DNA of 64,000 nucleotides, taken from contig KB722750.1 of the NCBI GenBank assembly GCA_000349905.1, positions 106,943-170,942 on the forward strand, given 5' to 3'. The position numbers and the translations under genes are program-made. The notes under the pieces were generated by a model, which worked only from the letters and a program-made list of their open reading frames with translations, was not told the origin of the DNA and did not search any database. Below are positions 36,999 through 49,373 of the stretch, in pieces. The number at the start of each line of letters is the position of its first letter. The stretch's first letter is position 1. Source of the stretch: Volvariella volvacea V23. Its lineage: Eukaryota; Basidiomycota; Agaricomycetes; Agaricales; Pluteaceae.

Positions 36999-37488
36999 TG
37001 TTACGACGACGTTACCTTAACGCGTCGATCCGTAATTCAAATATGCGGGAGCACGGTTGACTTAAAGACGAGTAAGATGACAAGGATGACTGGGGCCAAC
37101 AAAGCGTTGAGTCGGTTATCCGTCAAAGGCGTTAATAAGGTAAGTCAAGATATGATTCGCACAGCAAAGTACGAGATAGATGTAAGAGAAAGAACAGGAG
37201 GTCAAGCTAGAGTTTTACGCTAAAGAGGAGAGGTATTTATACTGTTTAAGTGCTTGACTAAGAAGGAAATGCGGTGTTCGAGTCATATGTACGCGTATGC
37301 TATAGACGCGTAAGCTATGGACGCGTAAGGTGTACGCGCGTATATTACTACATAGAGGAAGGTTATTGTAGTTACTGAAAATGGTTGTAACTACTCGAAA
37401 TGAAACTGAGTCCTGATAGAAAGTTCGAGAGCGAGATGATAGTCCGAAAATACACAAGCTGATTTGACGGTTCTTACCCATCGTAACA
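36999..37488 (-). mobile_element. solo LTR with perfect GTTTC target duplication, CpG-rich
   Basis: The 490-bp element starts TGTTACGA and ends TCGTAACA, with identical 5-mers GTTTC just outside (36,994-36,998 and 37,489-37,493). Read on the minus strand it has a TATAAATA box upstream of a pyrimidine-rich run, so the LTR probably points left. It keeps several ACGCGT motifs and many CpG sites in a CpG-poor neighbourhood. It is therefore likely recent. Confidence 0.9.
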
Positions 37489-38198
37489 GTTTCTATCACT
37501 TGATGAAGTTTATTAACCACATTTATTATGAGCTACCTCTACATTATAATAATTTCTCCATAATGCCTTATATTTTTATATATTCCTTTTATCTAGTATA
37601 TCACATAGGTTTCTTCAATATTTACAGCCTATTTCCATTCCATCTAGCTTCATTTGAAAATGTCACATTATATTGATTTTGCAAATTTTGGTCTTAACAC
37701 TGTTTCTTCCATCAGAACTAATAAGCTTTTCAAGCAAATATTGAATATGAGCTTGTGACCCCTGCATAAGCCTGATAGGCACTATATTTGTACCTGTAAC
37801 ATATAGCATTAAGGTTAAGTTTAAAGAAATAATATGCTAAAAAATTTGTTAAATTATAAAAAAAAAGCTATTTACAGCAGTATAGATAGCTTGTTGAATA
37901 ACAGTATTATTTGTTTTTTGGTATGCTATTAGACTTGTCTTTATTGGTGTAGCAACCATGATTTTTGTAGATGTAAGTGGGTATACAAGAAATTTTTAAT
38001 TGACTAACCCCCTTTAGATAATGGCAACTCTCCAATTGACATAGCTTTGCCTTTTGAGCCAGGCAGCCTTAGCCCTAATAATATATACAGTGTGGGCTAT
38101 GGTAAAGTGGCAGTATAACAAATACTAGCTTGCTCCAGATAGCTTGCTGTATTACTGTTAAAATCATGATTGAAGCTAGTGTGACACCAGATGTGACT
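37489..38198. other. AT-rich DNA between MITE copies
   Basis: No open frame of note and no RNA gene recognised. If the two MITE copies are really the long inverted ends of one element, this and 36,539-36,998 would be its decayed interior. Confidence 0.4.
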
Positions 38199-38390
38199 TG
38201 GCCAGCAAAAGAATTGCACCACTAAAATCACTTAAAAATTTTCTCAAAAATCTTTGGATCAAAGGAAAACTAATATATATAGATAGTCTCATAGTAGGTA
38301 GGTAGTGTAGCAATGACAACAATGTTACAAGGCCAGAGGAAGTAGCTAACTGTGAGAAAAAGTGATGTAATCAAGTGGTGCAACAAGGTG
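38199..38390 (-). mobile_element. MITE copy B, inverted relative to copy A
   Basis: The reverse complement of this stretch aligns with 36,342-36,538 over nearly its whole length: TTGCACCACT at one end, CACTTTTTCTCACA, CCTCTGGCCTT, CTACCTACCTACTAT and AGTGGTGCAATTCTTTTGCT at the other. The outer inverted ends are about 25 bp. Confidence 0.65.
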
Positions 38391-38481
38391 GAAACAGAAG
38401 TGGGTCTATCATTTCTTAAGCAGCTGTAAACAAGAACAAACTCAAAGGAAAGCTTTCTTAGGCTTTAACATCCGTCATCGT

Positions 38482-39988
38482 ATGTCTCATATCAACCCAC
38501 TGATTTACCGCCTTTCGGTCAAATCGTTTGCAAATGTTCCAAGTATTGTTCCCGCTCCAGGAATGCCTACTTGGGACGAAGAGTTGGGGAATATTGCGCG
38601 TCCTGAGCGCTCTGACGGTAGAAGTTCCGTTGTCAGTCAGGATCTTAACAGCAATGCCAGTGGCAGCGACAGAAGGATAATTGCGCGCAATGAGCCTTGC
38701 TTCATCACAAAATCCATCAGCTACGCGCATGATCAGGCACATTGGGTCAACGCTGTTCGAAAAGACTCGCGCAGGAAGTGGGATATTGTAGGTACCACTT
38801 ATACCAAACTTGCCACCTGAAACTCACGTTCTCGGGGTACCAAGGAAGCTCATCTCCGCCAGCTGGGTATTGTTGGCTACACTTTTGATTTAGATCACCC
38901 CAGCAACCTCTGTCATCGTAAGTTAGACCGAATGTAGTGCTTATCGGTCCTCATTAGCCTGCAGTCGATCCTTTCATTCACAGATCACTTGACATGTATG
39001 CTTTTGTTGCTGTGACCGCGTCTCTTGAAACTCTTGACGTCCTCATCAATTTGATAAAAAATGAGAACAATGCCCGAGAGAACATCTTCCGAACTTCTGG
39101 AATTTTTCCTCAACGACACTTCGACGTACGTCGAGCCAATTTTTACATCTGCTAAGCTGAGGATGCTAAGGGCATGTCCAGTTCAACGCCGATTGCTTTT
39201 CCAATCCTACATACGAACTAGTAGTTTTGCACCCGGAGCACTTCCTTCCTGCTGGAAGGCAACTCACCATTTATAGTACCCAGACACTTAGCCACAAGAG
39301 CTACGTTGTCGCAACTGACCGGAAAGATCGGCGTCTGCGAGAATATCCCGGTGATTCTAGTTGTCCTCCCCTTCCGCCTTTTACCTTCAACTACACCCGC
39401 GATAATCAGACTGCCCCAAACCCGTTTCTTATCATACTCAATGCCGAGATCAAATTTCGAAGGTACCGCAGACAGCTTGCAGTCAATCCTCCCAAAGATC
39501 CACTGCCCCCGCATGTCCTCCAGTTGATCGATCGAACAATAGAACTCGTTGAACTCATCTACTGGTTGCCTCCTGGGCAGAGGCATCCCGCTTTCCGAGA
39601 GCTTGAAAGGCCTAGAGGTCCCGTATTGTATCGCGAGCCTGAGAGTGAAGGAGACGACGACGTTAGTGAACCCGGCGAAGGAATATCCCAACGAAAGCGA
39701 AAACGAGATCGCACACCACCTCCGGAAATTAGCTCGGGAGCTCAAATGACGTATGGAAGGGCCTTGATATCTGGTGATAGTGAGTCAAACACGCTTAGTT
39801 GAACTGACGTGATTGACGTTGCACTAGATTTTGAGTACGATTCTGATGACGAACGCGTGTTAGAGGAGTTGGGATCAGGTGTGTTATTCTACCTTAGATC
39901 AGGCGCCTCTTTAAACGTCTGGCTATCAGGTTGCACCAACCCTAAAGACATGGTGTATGCATGGCAAAAAACTATTGAATCTCATTGA
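38482..39988 (+). CDS. conserved basidiomycete protein, tentatively of the HNH-nuclease-like family
   Basis: Six exons (38,482-38,787; 38,845-38,917; 38,965-39,125; 39,182-39,779; 39,828-39,878; 39,930-39,988) sum to 415 residues in phase. Recognisable blocks are DGRSSVV, EPCFITKSISYAHDQAHWVNAV, GIVGYTFDLDHPSNL, MYAFVAVTASLETL, YELVVLHPEHFLPAG and NPFLIILNAEIKFRRYRRQL. The order is the one seen in a large basidiomycete family often annotated with an HNH endonuclease domain. A clear H-N-H catalytic set is not visible here, so activity is doubtful. The paralogue at 52,077-53,687 shares the exon pattern (second exon 73 nt in both). The C-terminus is charged (RKRKRDR, YDSDDER). Confidence 0.7.
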
Positions 39989-40380
39989 TCACGCCCGTTG
40001 GTGTACGCTTAGGAAATGGTACTATTTGTTCTTCTGTATTTTTAAAATATCGACCATTGTATTGGTGTCAGACCTCTTGCCAATATATCCATAGCTGTGA
40101 TAGAGCTATGCTTTTTCTCGTATGGTAGGAGTTAGGTGGATATCATGCGTGAGAGACAATCAACACAGGAGACAAACACAATTCCTAATTTTTTCTAACG
40201 TTTTCATGTAGCCTTTACACTACAGTGGCCGTATACATAAACTATCTAGAATGTTGTCATAGCAAACGAGTGAAACCACAAACACGGTATAAATCCAAGC
40301 AAACAATATTGGTATCGAGGTGATAGTCGGAAGACAAAGGCCGAAGTCAACGCGTCCAAAAATGAATCTTCTCCTCACGT
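39989..40380. other. convergent 3' intergenic region
   Basis: Between two gene ends facing each other; no gene or repeat recognised. Confidence 0.6.
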
Positions 40381-41087
40381 CTAATGGATGTTATGATCCT
40401 CAGCCTCAGCCTTAGCAACACCCTTCTCCTCTGCACCATTAATAGGTTGTTCGTCCAGCCAAGCAGCGCCTCTGGTAAACATGTCTCGGTCCTTGAATTC
40501 TTCCAAGATCTCACAAACGATCCCTTCAACCTCAAGCTTATATAGTCGGTTCAAGTATCGCTTGCCGTCAATCTCCTTGCATTCTACGTTCACAAGAGTG
40601 AAGTCGGGAATTTGTTGAAGGCAGCGGAAGAGCTGTCCAATAGGGTATTTGTCGTCTAGGAGTAGTTTTTCGGTGAGAGGGGAGGTGACGGTGACGGTGG
40701 AAGTGGCTATGCAGACAGTCCGATCTGAGCAGACGAGGTGGACTTGGCGAGACTGTTTGATTGGGTTGGAAGGGGATGCGGGTGCGATACGGGGATCGGT
40801 ATGTGCATAAATAGTTTTGATATTAATCGGGCGGGAGAAGAATGCACTAAGCGAAAGATCGTTAACCAACTACCACAGGTAGAAATGATGGTGGCTGACT
40901 AACCTCAAGATGCGTTGCAGATTTCCGGTGGCTGCAAGCATGATGCGCTCAATGCCAGTAATGTCCCTAGGGCATGTAAGCTGAGAAGTCCAGATATTGT
41001 TAGCTACGGTACAATAGTTATAGTGCAACCGGTACGTCGTACCTCAACATTGGTGCTGGTTGTGTTGAAAGAGTCGACGGAAGGCAT
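40381..41087 (-). CDS. stand-alone chorismate-lyase-like domain protein, paralogue of the reductase enzyme's N-terminus
   Basis: Exons 41,087-41,043, 40,980-40,904 and 40,846-40,381 encode 195 residues, start MPSVDSFNTTSTN. Sequence is closely similar to residues 1-190 of the enzyme at 24,600-29,336: GIERIMLAATGNLQR, SRPI.IKTIY, SRQVHL, CIATSTVT.TSP.TEKLLLDDKYPIGQLFR and YKLEVEGI. The first two exons are the same length in both genes (45 and 77 nt) with matching phases. The stop falls soon after the domain boundary, so this is a single-domain protein. The fold resembles chorismate lyase (conserved Arg in SRQVHL, Glu in ILEEF as candidate active-site residues). It could be an active lyase, a regulator or a partial duplicate. 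No lesion seen. Confidence 0.8.
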
Positions 41088-44000
41088 TTTGAAGATACGA
41101 AGGGAAACTAGCACAAGCGAATGTTGGGAAAGTGATTAAGAAAGGGAGAGCAAGGCAAGTGAGACTCAAGAGGACGCCAGTGGGTTGGATGTGGAAGGTA
41201 GGAGACAGGTTAACAGAATTAGTCTAGCCTTGAAGCTTATATACCCACTTCGTATCCCAAGAGGGGGGCTAGCATATCTATTTTGCTTGATTACGGACAT
41301 CAATCGGAATCAGACTCACAGGAGTTGAGCACCATGGGATTGGTCAGATAGCATACATTCTTGTCGAGCAAGCCACTGATGCGCGCGGTCCACGTGCCGT
41401 AGGATATAGCGGCAAGTGAACACTGAATATAGATGTCAAGTTTTTTATAAGCGCACAGTATCCTTGTGTGGAGCTGTCCACTCTTGATGACGACGCCGTG
41501 ATGCATGAGATTAGATTACCAGTGGCCAACCGAGTGCCTTACCAAATCGGCTATCTGCGTTTGGACGACAATCGTGACGTGGATAAGACCAACCGACCCA
41601 ATAGTCCGTCAACCTGGTGTACTTTGATTTCCAGAAGCTCCCCAACATTGTGCCTGCGGTTATGGCAATTTGCAGTCTCCTTTAGAGTCGCGGTAAGTTT
41701 GATGAGAACCAATCCACGAACTCCGTATTCGGAACGCAGAATGAACGAAGTAGATGGAAGATCACCACGCGTGGTGCTACTACCAACGGCATTACCCACC
41801 GCCAAGGGTGGAATATTAAAGATCGGACATGAGGTGGGTCTCCATATCGTCTAGCTGGTTTCACGAATTCACGGTGTACGGTGCCACCCCTCGACCTAAA
41901 AGGAGTTGTATGCATTGGCAAAAAACCACGGCGTCAGCTGCTCGTGCGAAAGAATAGAAATTCAGTTTTGAAATATACCTTTTGTTGCTTAATTTACTTT
42001 GACTACGAGAACAAGACCCAGGTTATTAGTCGTCTCCTCCCGGCGGCATATCTTCCTGGACACGGCTGCCGCCCGCAGGCTGCTACAGGCGGCGCACCAG
42101 AAGTTGTACTCTGACCTTATCCAGTCACCACAGCATCATCAGATTTTTTTTTACCTTGCCGAAGCGACCGCTTCAGCTGGGATATCACCCAACTTTTGAG
42201 AATCCGATTTGATCAGCAGGACGTGGGCGAGTTTCCAAAAAAGTTCGACGTAGGGTCCCGCTTGGAGGAAAAATATCCCATGTCGCCTCCTATGTACCCG
42301 ACATGCGATGAATCGACAGGCGATACGGTGACCGTAGACTGTAAAATCGCCTGTGAGGAAACGCAGAGTAAACCAAACAGAAGCAAACATTTACGGATGT
42401 TGCCGTTCACTATGATTGGCGCTAGGTTGGGCTATATTGGCCCAAACCAATCCGTGAAGCACTTGCGACAGCACCACTATAAACACTACTAATCAGCGAA
42501 TGGCGAATCAGTATTCCGGAAGTGTATTAAAGATATTGACCGCAGCCCATCAACTACATTTTATTTTGACTATCAGTCAGTGCATCTTATATCTAAGCAC
42601 ACCCCGAACTGTTTCCATTTATCAGAATATTTCCTATTTGAGTGAAAAAATCGCTAAGTCGCTCACTGTAATGACCTTCACATGCCCAACCTAAACTGAC
42701 CGAGACATCGCTACTTTCCACGACAAAGAACTTATTTCCGTCGCGATCATCGGTGCTCATATTTCACCGAGAGATCTGTAAGAAGCAATACACACCTCAA
42801 TGGTTACAGGCCGACACGACATCATGCAAGGCAGGGTTATCCGATAGATAGGTACAAAGGCCAAAAGCGTTCAGGTTGAGAAACGACAACTGTTCAACGG
42901 CCATGGCACATTTCAAAGATAAGGAATTACTGAGGGGACCAATTGGCAGTATGGGTATGTGTCGGTATTGACCCCCAGGGGGCCTGGTGAAGGCTTTATC
43001 ATTGAGGCGCCGGCAGCCATTGGAGAAATCATGAGATGAGGCCGAGGCCGAATTCAAATACGAACTTTCTGTTCCAAGCTTAGGTCTCGATTCCGCAGGT
43101 TCAAAGAAGGCTATGTGTTCATACTCCATCTGGTTATGGACGCGCATGGAATGAGGTATCCGACACACTGCTGGGTTTTAGTGTCGAGAAATCCCTAGCT
43201 TCGGCCGAACAGCCCGCAGTTTTTTTTTTCAAGTTCCAGTCGCTCGGTGAAAATACTGAGTTTCTCACTTGGGGGACTTTTTCGCGTATTTGGGATGGAT
43301 AAAACTGACGTCAGATATGCTATCTTGCGCACACTCAGAACTCGAAGTGTAAGTTAGTAGAGTTACATTATTCTTCCTGTTGCGAATATCTCTACTTGGT
43401 TATAGTTGAGTATGTTAAAATCTAGGAAACGATATTTACGCAAACCATAATCTCCTGTCAGTCGTGTATGCCTTGTGGATTACCATATCTCAGTTGTCGT
43501 CAAAAGCATCATATGCAGTTTAAAGTAGAACGGAGAGTAGCAATACGCTCGGGTGCCAACTAACTTGTCGAAAGAACAATGGAACTTGTCAGATTGATAC
43601 CCTGGCCGTCCCCAGGAACTTCTTTTAATTAATTAATAGCCCAGGGAATAGTTCTAGACGCAAGGAGAATATCCGGAATGTATGCAAAATACGTCAACGA
43701 CAAGAGCTGCAGAACCGACGTACTAGCGGCAACCGACAAGGCGACTTACCGAGGGCGACACACCGGATACTTAACGGCGTATGCGAACGCTCTGTTTATT
43801 TCCCTGGATGGTTGATATGGTGTTGAGCGGTGATCAGCAGACCTTGACTCCATCCGGGTCTATTGCACTGTACTGTCTAAGCACCTCTATGCCGAGGCAC
43901 CTTCGTTGCCAGTACCTGCACCGACTTATTTTTTCCCGCCTTCCTCGTCAATAAACCCATCACCATGTTTCGTACTGGTGTGATGATAGGTGTCGACTGC

Positions 44001-44269
44001 AGGCATCGGAACGCCCTTTTTTCAGGATTTCTTATCATCCTAATTAGAGCAGCATCCCGCCTTTCGAGTGGACTTGGACATGTATCCCGAGCATATCCTG
44101 ACCAGGACAGTGACCAAACAAACCCTAACCCTGAAATGTTGAGCCTCGTGTTCCTGCAACTGAGCACTTGACCCCGATACCCTGGCTGGCCAACTGTCCA
44201 TAATATCGCTCCTGGGCCAGCCACAAAGCTGACTGTCCCGACGTCCTCCCTCTTTTCTTTCTCGCGCCA
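41088..44269. other. 3.2-kb region without a recognised gene
   Basis: Frames at 41,468-41,854 (+), 42,196-42,492 (+) and 42,797-43,168 (-) are open for 98-128 codons but show no domain and no convincing splice partners. The last part (about 43.6-44.27 kb) should contain the promoter and leader of the BTB gene. CpG content is normal here, unlike the AT-rich islands. Confidence 0.45.
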
Positions 44270-47200
44270 ATGCCACCACCAGCGGTATCACTGACCCCGG
44301 CAGCGCCCTCGGCACCCTCGCTACAGGAAGCAACCAAAAACTCGACGGCTGCATGGCAGAAACACCTTGACCAGCTGTTCCACCATTGCAAGGAACGTTT
44401 TCCTGATGTCGTGTGGGAGTTGACCGGCGAGGACGACGACCAGCCCGTCGAGGAGGTGTATGGCCACAAAGGTTCGTAGATGGTGCATCTCCTCATTACC
44501 ACTCCTATCTTGGCGCTGCCATCAGTGCTATTGGCCCATATTGCCGTGGCCCTACCATTGTTATTCGACTCGGTCGTGCTAATTCTCGTTATCCAACCAG
44601 CCATCGTCTATGCACGCGCACCGCCCACCTTCCAGAACCGCTATTTCTCGATTCGTCAACACCAGGTCTTTCCGTATTCCCAATCCCCGATGGATGACAA
44701 CCCGTCCGCGTCTGCGGTGTCGCTAGGCTGGGAATCTCGAGTCGACTCACGCGCCTCGTCTCCAGCACCCTCCTCCCTGCCTCCACCGATCACTGGCCCC
44801 CTCCTACGGATACCCACGTCCCACAACCCCGCCCTATTCTCTAATGAGCTAGAATACCTTTATACCGGTCAAGGCCTAGGAGAGGCCTTTGAGTTTCTAT
44901 TTGATGCTTCGGATTCGCGTGAAGAGGGTGATGCCGACGAACTCCGAATCGACAAGCTTCGTAAAGATCTCGTCTTCATGTGGAGGTCTCGTCTCTACTC
45001 CGACGTACGACTCTCACTCACCGGCAATTTTTCTTCTGCAAATCACGAGACGACCACCGCAGTATTTGCTACTCATCGCTTCATTCTCGTGTCGAGGTGT
45101 CCGTACTTTCATACCGCTCTAGTTTCATGGCCCAAGCAGATCCCTCAAACACCGGGCGAACCACTTACGCTCGAACTTCCATCTCCACCCTTCACCCCTG
45201 CATCGCTCCACTTTACCCTAGGCTTCATTTATACCGGCACTCTCGTCTTTTCTCACCGCACTTATGACCTTGAGACTGCTTTTCACATCATGCGTTCCGC
45301 CACCTACCTCGGGCTAGACACCCTATACGACGAAATCCAGGCCCGGATCGCCACGGAGATGATGCACGGTCTATTCCACGCATTCCTAGAATTCCAAGAA
45401 TACGAACGAATTACGGGCGGAAAGTGGGGGACAGGGGGGTGCAGATGCAGACAATGCGCTCGCCGAGCTCCCCGCGTGCTCGAATTTGCTTCCGGCGATG
45501 ACGTCAAGAACCCCCATCTGGACCGTGGCGCACGACGTGCCCTCGTCGGACTATTTGGAGAAGGATGGTGCACGACCGACTTTGCAAACCTACCCCAGAA
45601 AACACGCGAGAGCCTTCTCAAAGGTGTAGGAAAGCGAACATCCCCCATGAACGTCTTTGCGCTTCTATTTGCCGCCGAACACGCCTTGGCTAAAATAAGC
45701 GCCGTAATCGATGCGTGGGCAGACACCGTCCGTGAGATGATCCTGTCCGAGAGAAAGGTTATCGATGATGTCATCTGCAGTTGTTCAGCGGACGTATTTG
45801 AGCAACCGGATTGGCTGGACTTGATGCATTCAGACGGTCAGGGCTTCGATGACCTTGAGAGGGTATCCTGGGTCATGGCTGCTGTTGGACGCGGAGTTAA
45901 CGAAAGGAATGCTGGAGTTCTCTATCAGGTAACTTCCTATTTTCGTTTCTTAGTCTCTAGGAACTGATTGACGTTCGGTAGACCCTTGTGGGTAGTGTCC
46001 TACTTCGGCCACACCCGACGGAAATTAACAAAGCCCTGCTGTCGTCGAATTCACGCCTACGCGAACAAGTAGAGAACACTCGCGTTGATGTTTTGAGATT
46101 CATCGGCAAAAGATGGCTCAATATCCGTCAGGAAGGTGGCTTTGAACCATTGGAGGGCTGGGCCCTGAAGGAGATCAGTGACAGTAAGTCCTCAATCATT
46201 TTTTCCCTGAGTGTATTCTAAATTAGGCCCTAGATATTGACGTCGCGCTGGATGACCTCGAGTTGCCCGCGTCCACCAGAAAGCACCCACGACATTCACA
46301 CAAGAGTCTGCTCATTTCCAAGCCAGAGGAAAACGATGCCATGAGTGTTCGCTCTGTTCGTGTGAGCGTATTAAGCAGGAATGGTCCCAGGCGTGGCAGC
46401 ACCCCCACACACGAGCCAGTATTATCATCCGGCGCCTCAATTCGCTCCACGCGTACCACGCATTCCACTGCTTCTCGCGTCACGGTTGGTGGTGGCAGTA
46501 GCACTCCACGGAGAAAGCCGACAGACTTGAGCCACCTCGGTCCACGCCCAGATTCCAAGTTGACACCTGGTCCACATATTCCTCCACTCCCTTCTCCATC
46601 TCCATCTCCATCCCCACAACCGTCGATTCATCAGCAGGACGACGACCCATTTGATGACGACGCGGAGCCGGACGAAGAGCAGGAACTTGAAATGCGGCAA
46701 GACCCCGATATGAGGAATACCCCTTCAAGTCCAGTAGCAACGAAAACATTAGTTTCGCGAGTAAACACTTCCTCCAGCCGACGGAGCGTGTCGTCTTCGA
46801 GGTCGGGTATGACCTCCCCTGCAGCGCCGCTGCGCCCTCGGCCCTCGAATGCCTCCATCACTCCTTCTTTACGATCCCATCACACAGTGCGCAAATCATC
46901 GGGGGGAAGCACACACACCTCCCTCCATCCCTCTGGACCTTCTCGACCAACTTCTGGCATATCTCACCACTCTAGTGTTCGGGACAGTACTGCCACTTTT
47001 CGAACAGCCAATAGCAATGTCGATGGACGGTCTCGTAGGCCCTCCACAGCCTCGTCAATGTCCAACCTCAGCGTACGCACCGCAAACGTCGCACCCTCGA
47101 CACACTCTCCATCTCCCTCTCCGGTTCGCACACGGAAAGTCTCAAACTCGTCAACGACTTCAACTACAACCACTAATACTGCAACAACTCGATCCGTCAG

Positions 47201-48497
47201 TGCAAGTATGGCTGGTAATAGACGACCCGCTCCTACCACACCTAGAGGCCGCGACCCTAACAGGCTAGACCCGTCAACAGCGGCAGGATCGCCTGTCAGA
47301 CGTACAACCTCCACAGCAAGCGTCAGCTCAGTCCGTTCCTCTACCTCTTCCGTATCTACCACAACCTCTGCAAGCAAGAAGGTTCTCGTAACAATCCGAA
47401 AGCCGCCTTCAGCTTCCAACCCAACCACACCCAATGACAGCCCCAAAGTTGGTTCAGTGCCTTTGGAGAAGTCTGTGTCCGCTGGATCCGCGAAATCTGC
47501 AGCTTCGAGTAGGAGCGTTAGTTCCAGGACGTCCAAGACTTCCAAGGCGTCAAATGACGGCAAGCCTGTCGCACCTCCACTTTCCAGGAAATCGTCGTCA
47601 CAACAGCAGAAGCAGGGTGGAAGCGGAGATGTTACTATGCGTGATGATAAGGCTACCACGTCATCAGACAAGGACCGTACATCAATTGTGACGTCCTCTG
47701 ACGATGCTTCTATGCTTACAGCAGAGGAGGGATCTCTCCCTAGTGCCATTGATGATGAACGTAAGAGGAACGCATCACTACCTCCTCTACCACCTTCGGC
47801 TTCGACTGCGGACACAGAGCACAAGAAGAGCGATAGTGCGAACTCTGTTAGCACGATCAAAGTCAAACGAAAAGGGTCAGCAGATACCATCACTACGGTC
47901 TCACGAAAGGCAGCTTCAGATACCCAACCCGCCAAGAAGCAACAGCAACAGCAGCAACCACCACCACCCCAAGCGCAGACAACGGAACAACTCCCACGCG
48001 GTGCCACGCTCGAGGTCGGCATTCCCTGCATCATCAACTCTAAACGTAAGCGCTTCAAGGCCTTTGCGCGGTACATTGGCGAAGTGGAAGGCGAGATCGG
48101 CCCCTGGGTTGGCGTCGAAGTGCCCTTTGGAGACAATTGGAGTGGTGACCGCGAGAAGATCGAGAATGATGGCAGGCTATGGCACGACGGATCCTGGGGT
48201 GGTATACGCTACTTTGAAATTGGGAATGGTGGATCCGAGTGGGGCGATTACGGCGAAGACAGGATTCGACGGAGAAGGATGGATTGGGTAGGAGGCGGTG
48301 GTGGAGGTGGGTGGAATAGTTGGGATAAGGGATATCTGAAAAGAGAAGGGGACTCGTTGAGTATTCACGAGAGAGCGAAGAGATTCAGGAGCGTTAGTCC
48401 TGCGATTTCTGATATGAGCACCTCGGAATCGAGAGGTTTGTTTGTCAGACCACAGCAAGTACTTTATGTGGTCGATGCTGTTGGTTCAGACCTGTGA
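44270..48497 (+). CDS. BTB/POZ protein with C-terminal CAP-Gly domain
   Basis: Four exons (44,270-44,471; 44,601-45,928; 45,982-46,183; 46,234-48,497) sum to 1,331 residues. An N-terminal BTB-like part (HLDQLFHHCKERFPDVVWEL, then YGHKAIVYARAPPTFQNRYF) precedes a fuller BTB domain at about residues 180-290 (SRLYSDVRLSL, FATHRFILVSRCPYFHTAL, LHFTLGFIYTGTL). A Cys-containing GCRCRQCARRAP insert follows. Residues about 590-1150 are Ser/Thr/Pro-rich and probably disordered. A CAP-Gly domain lies near 1170-1235 (FARYIGEVEGEIGPWVGVEV, SWGGIRYFEIG). CAP-Gly modules bind microtubule and EB-type tails and BTB domains dimerise or recruit Cullin3, so a cytoskeletal adaptor is plausible. Part of the gene is duplicated as a pseudogene at 53,843. 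Confidence 0.85.
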
Positions 48498-49373
48498 CCT
48501 GTCTGCTTCCTTCTCTTTCCTTCTCTTACCTATTCCACATTGCCATCCCACCCGTTACGACGTTTGTCCTTTCTTGCACTATGTTTCATTGTCGACGCAA
48601 TCACCACACCCTTCTTGTCACTTCATACCACCCACTCACGTTCTTCAAGGATCATTCCAACCAAATGTCTCATAATTCCGTTCTCTCGCCATTCTACTTC
48701 GCGCATAATCTCTGTTCTTTCATGACGCATTCATTCGCTTTCATCTGCACACTAACGGCTTTACACTTTGTCATTCTGATGTCCATGTATCATTGAATTT
48801 TTTGGCGCTTTTCCTCTTCAACTCCTGGATCGTAGTCTAGTTGCACAAACTTGCACACTCATTTAATCATGTTCTCCTCTTTCAGTCTTGGAAGCTGCCT
48901 TTGGCCCTTCGAGATACTACTACTTTAGGTACAACATACAACACTCATTTCTTTCTCCGTTCTTCGTGAATTGACAGCACCAATGCAAATGTGAATTCAA
49001 ACACACGTTCTGAATCCTGCGCTGTACATCGACTTAACAGTCATGCGCGAAGAGCATCGTCGCCTCCGAGTGTAGATTCAAAGCAATTAACAGTACAGAT
49101 TAGTAAATAAATATGTCGCGCTCCCACAGCGTCCGCAAATCGGTAGCCTTGAACGCATGTGATACCGCATGTAATACTGTTCTGTCATGTTCAATGAGTA
49201 GTTTGAATAGAGGACCTGGAGAGCAAGCTATTATGTACTTCTACAGGGTGTCGCGTACTGCACCGTGGCTGCGCATCATATCGTTGCAATATTAACAAAG
49301 CACGCCTGTCCGCCTCATCATCACATCTCCGGTCAACTTTCTTTATCTTTGCTCTAGGTGCTCCGTACAAGAA
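48498..49373. other. BTB gene 3' region and unassigned DNA
   Basis: Likely 3' UTR in the first few hundred bases. Segment 48,908-48,977 has a partial copy at 54,207-54,275. Segment 49,011-49,064 has a copy at 50,823-50,878. No gene supported. Confidence 0.5.
49011..49064 (+). repeat. 54-bp segment repeated at 50,823-50,878
   Basis: Both copies start CTGAATC(C/T)TG(C/T)(G/T)CTGTAC and share CATGC(G/A)CGAAGAGCATCGTCG. They lie 1.8 kb apart in the same orientation, the second directly at the end of the F-box-like pseudogene. This suggests a duplicated gene tail. Confidence 0.7.

Noticed and set aside
41468..41854. 128-codon plus-strand frame as a gene
   Set aside because: No domain, no plausible splice partners and no codon pattern distinguishing it from the overlapping opposite-strand frames.
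46964..48136. 390-codon minus-strand frame
   Set aside because: Antisense shadow of the Ser/Thr-rich linker of the BTB/CAP-Gly gene; lacks any recognisable domain.
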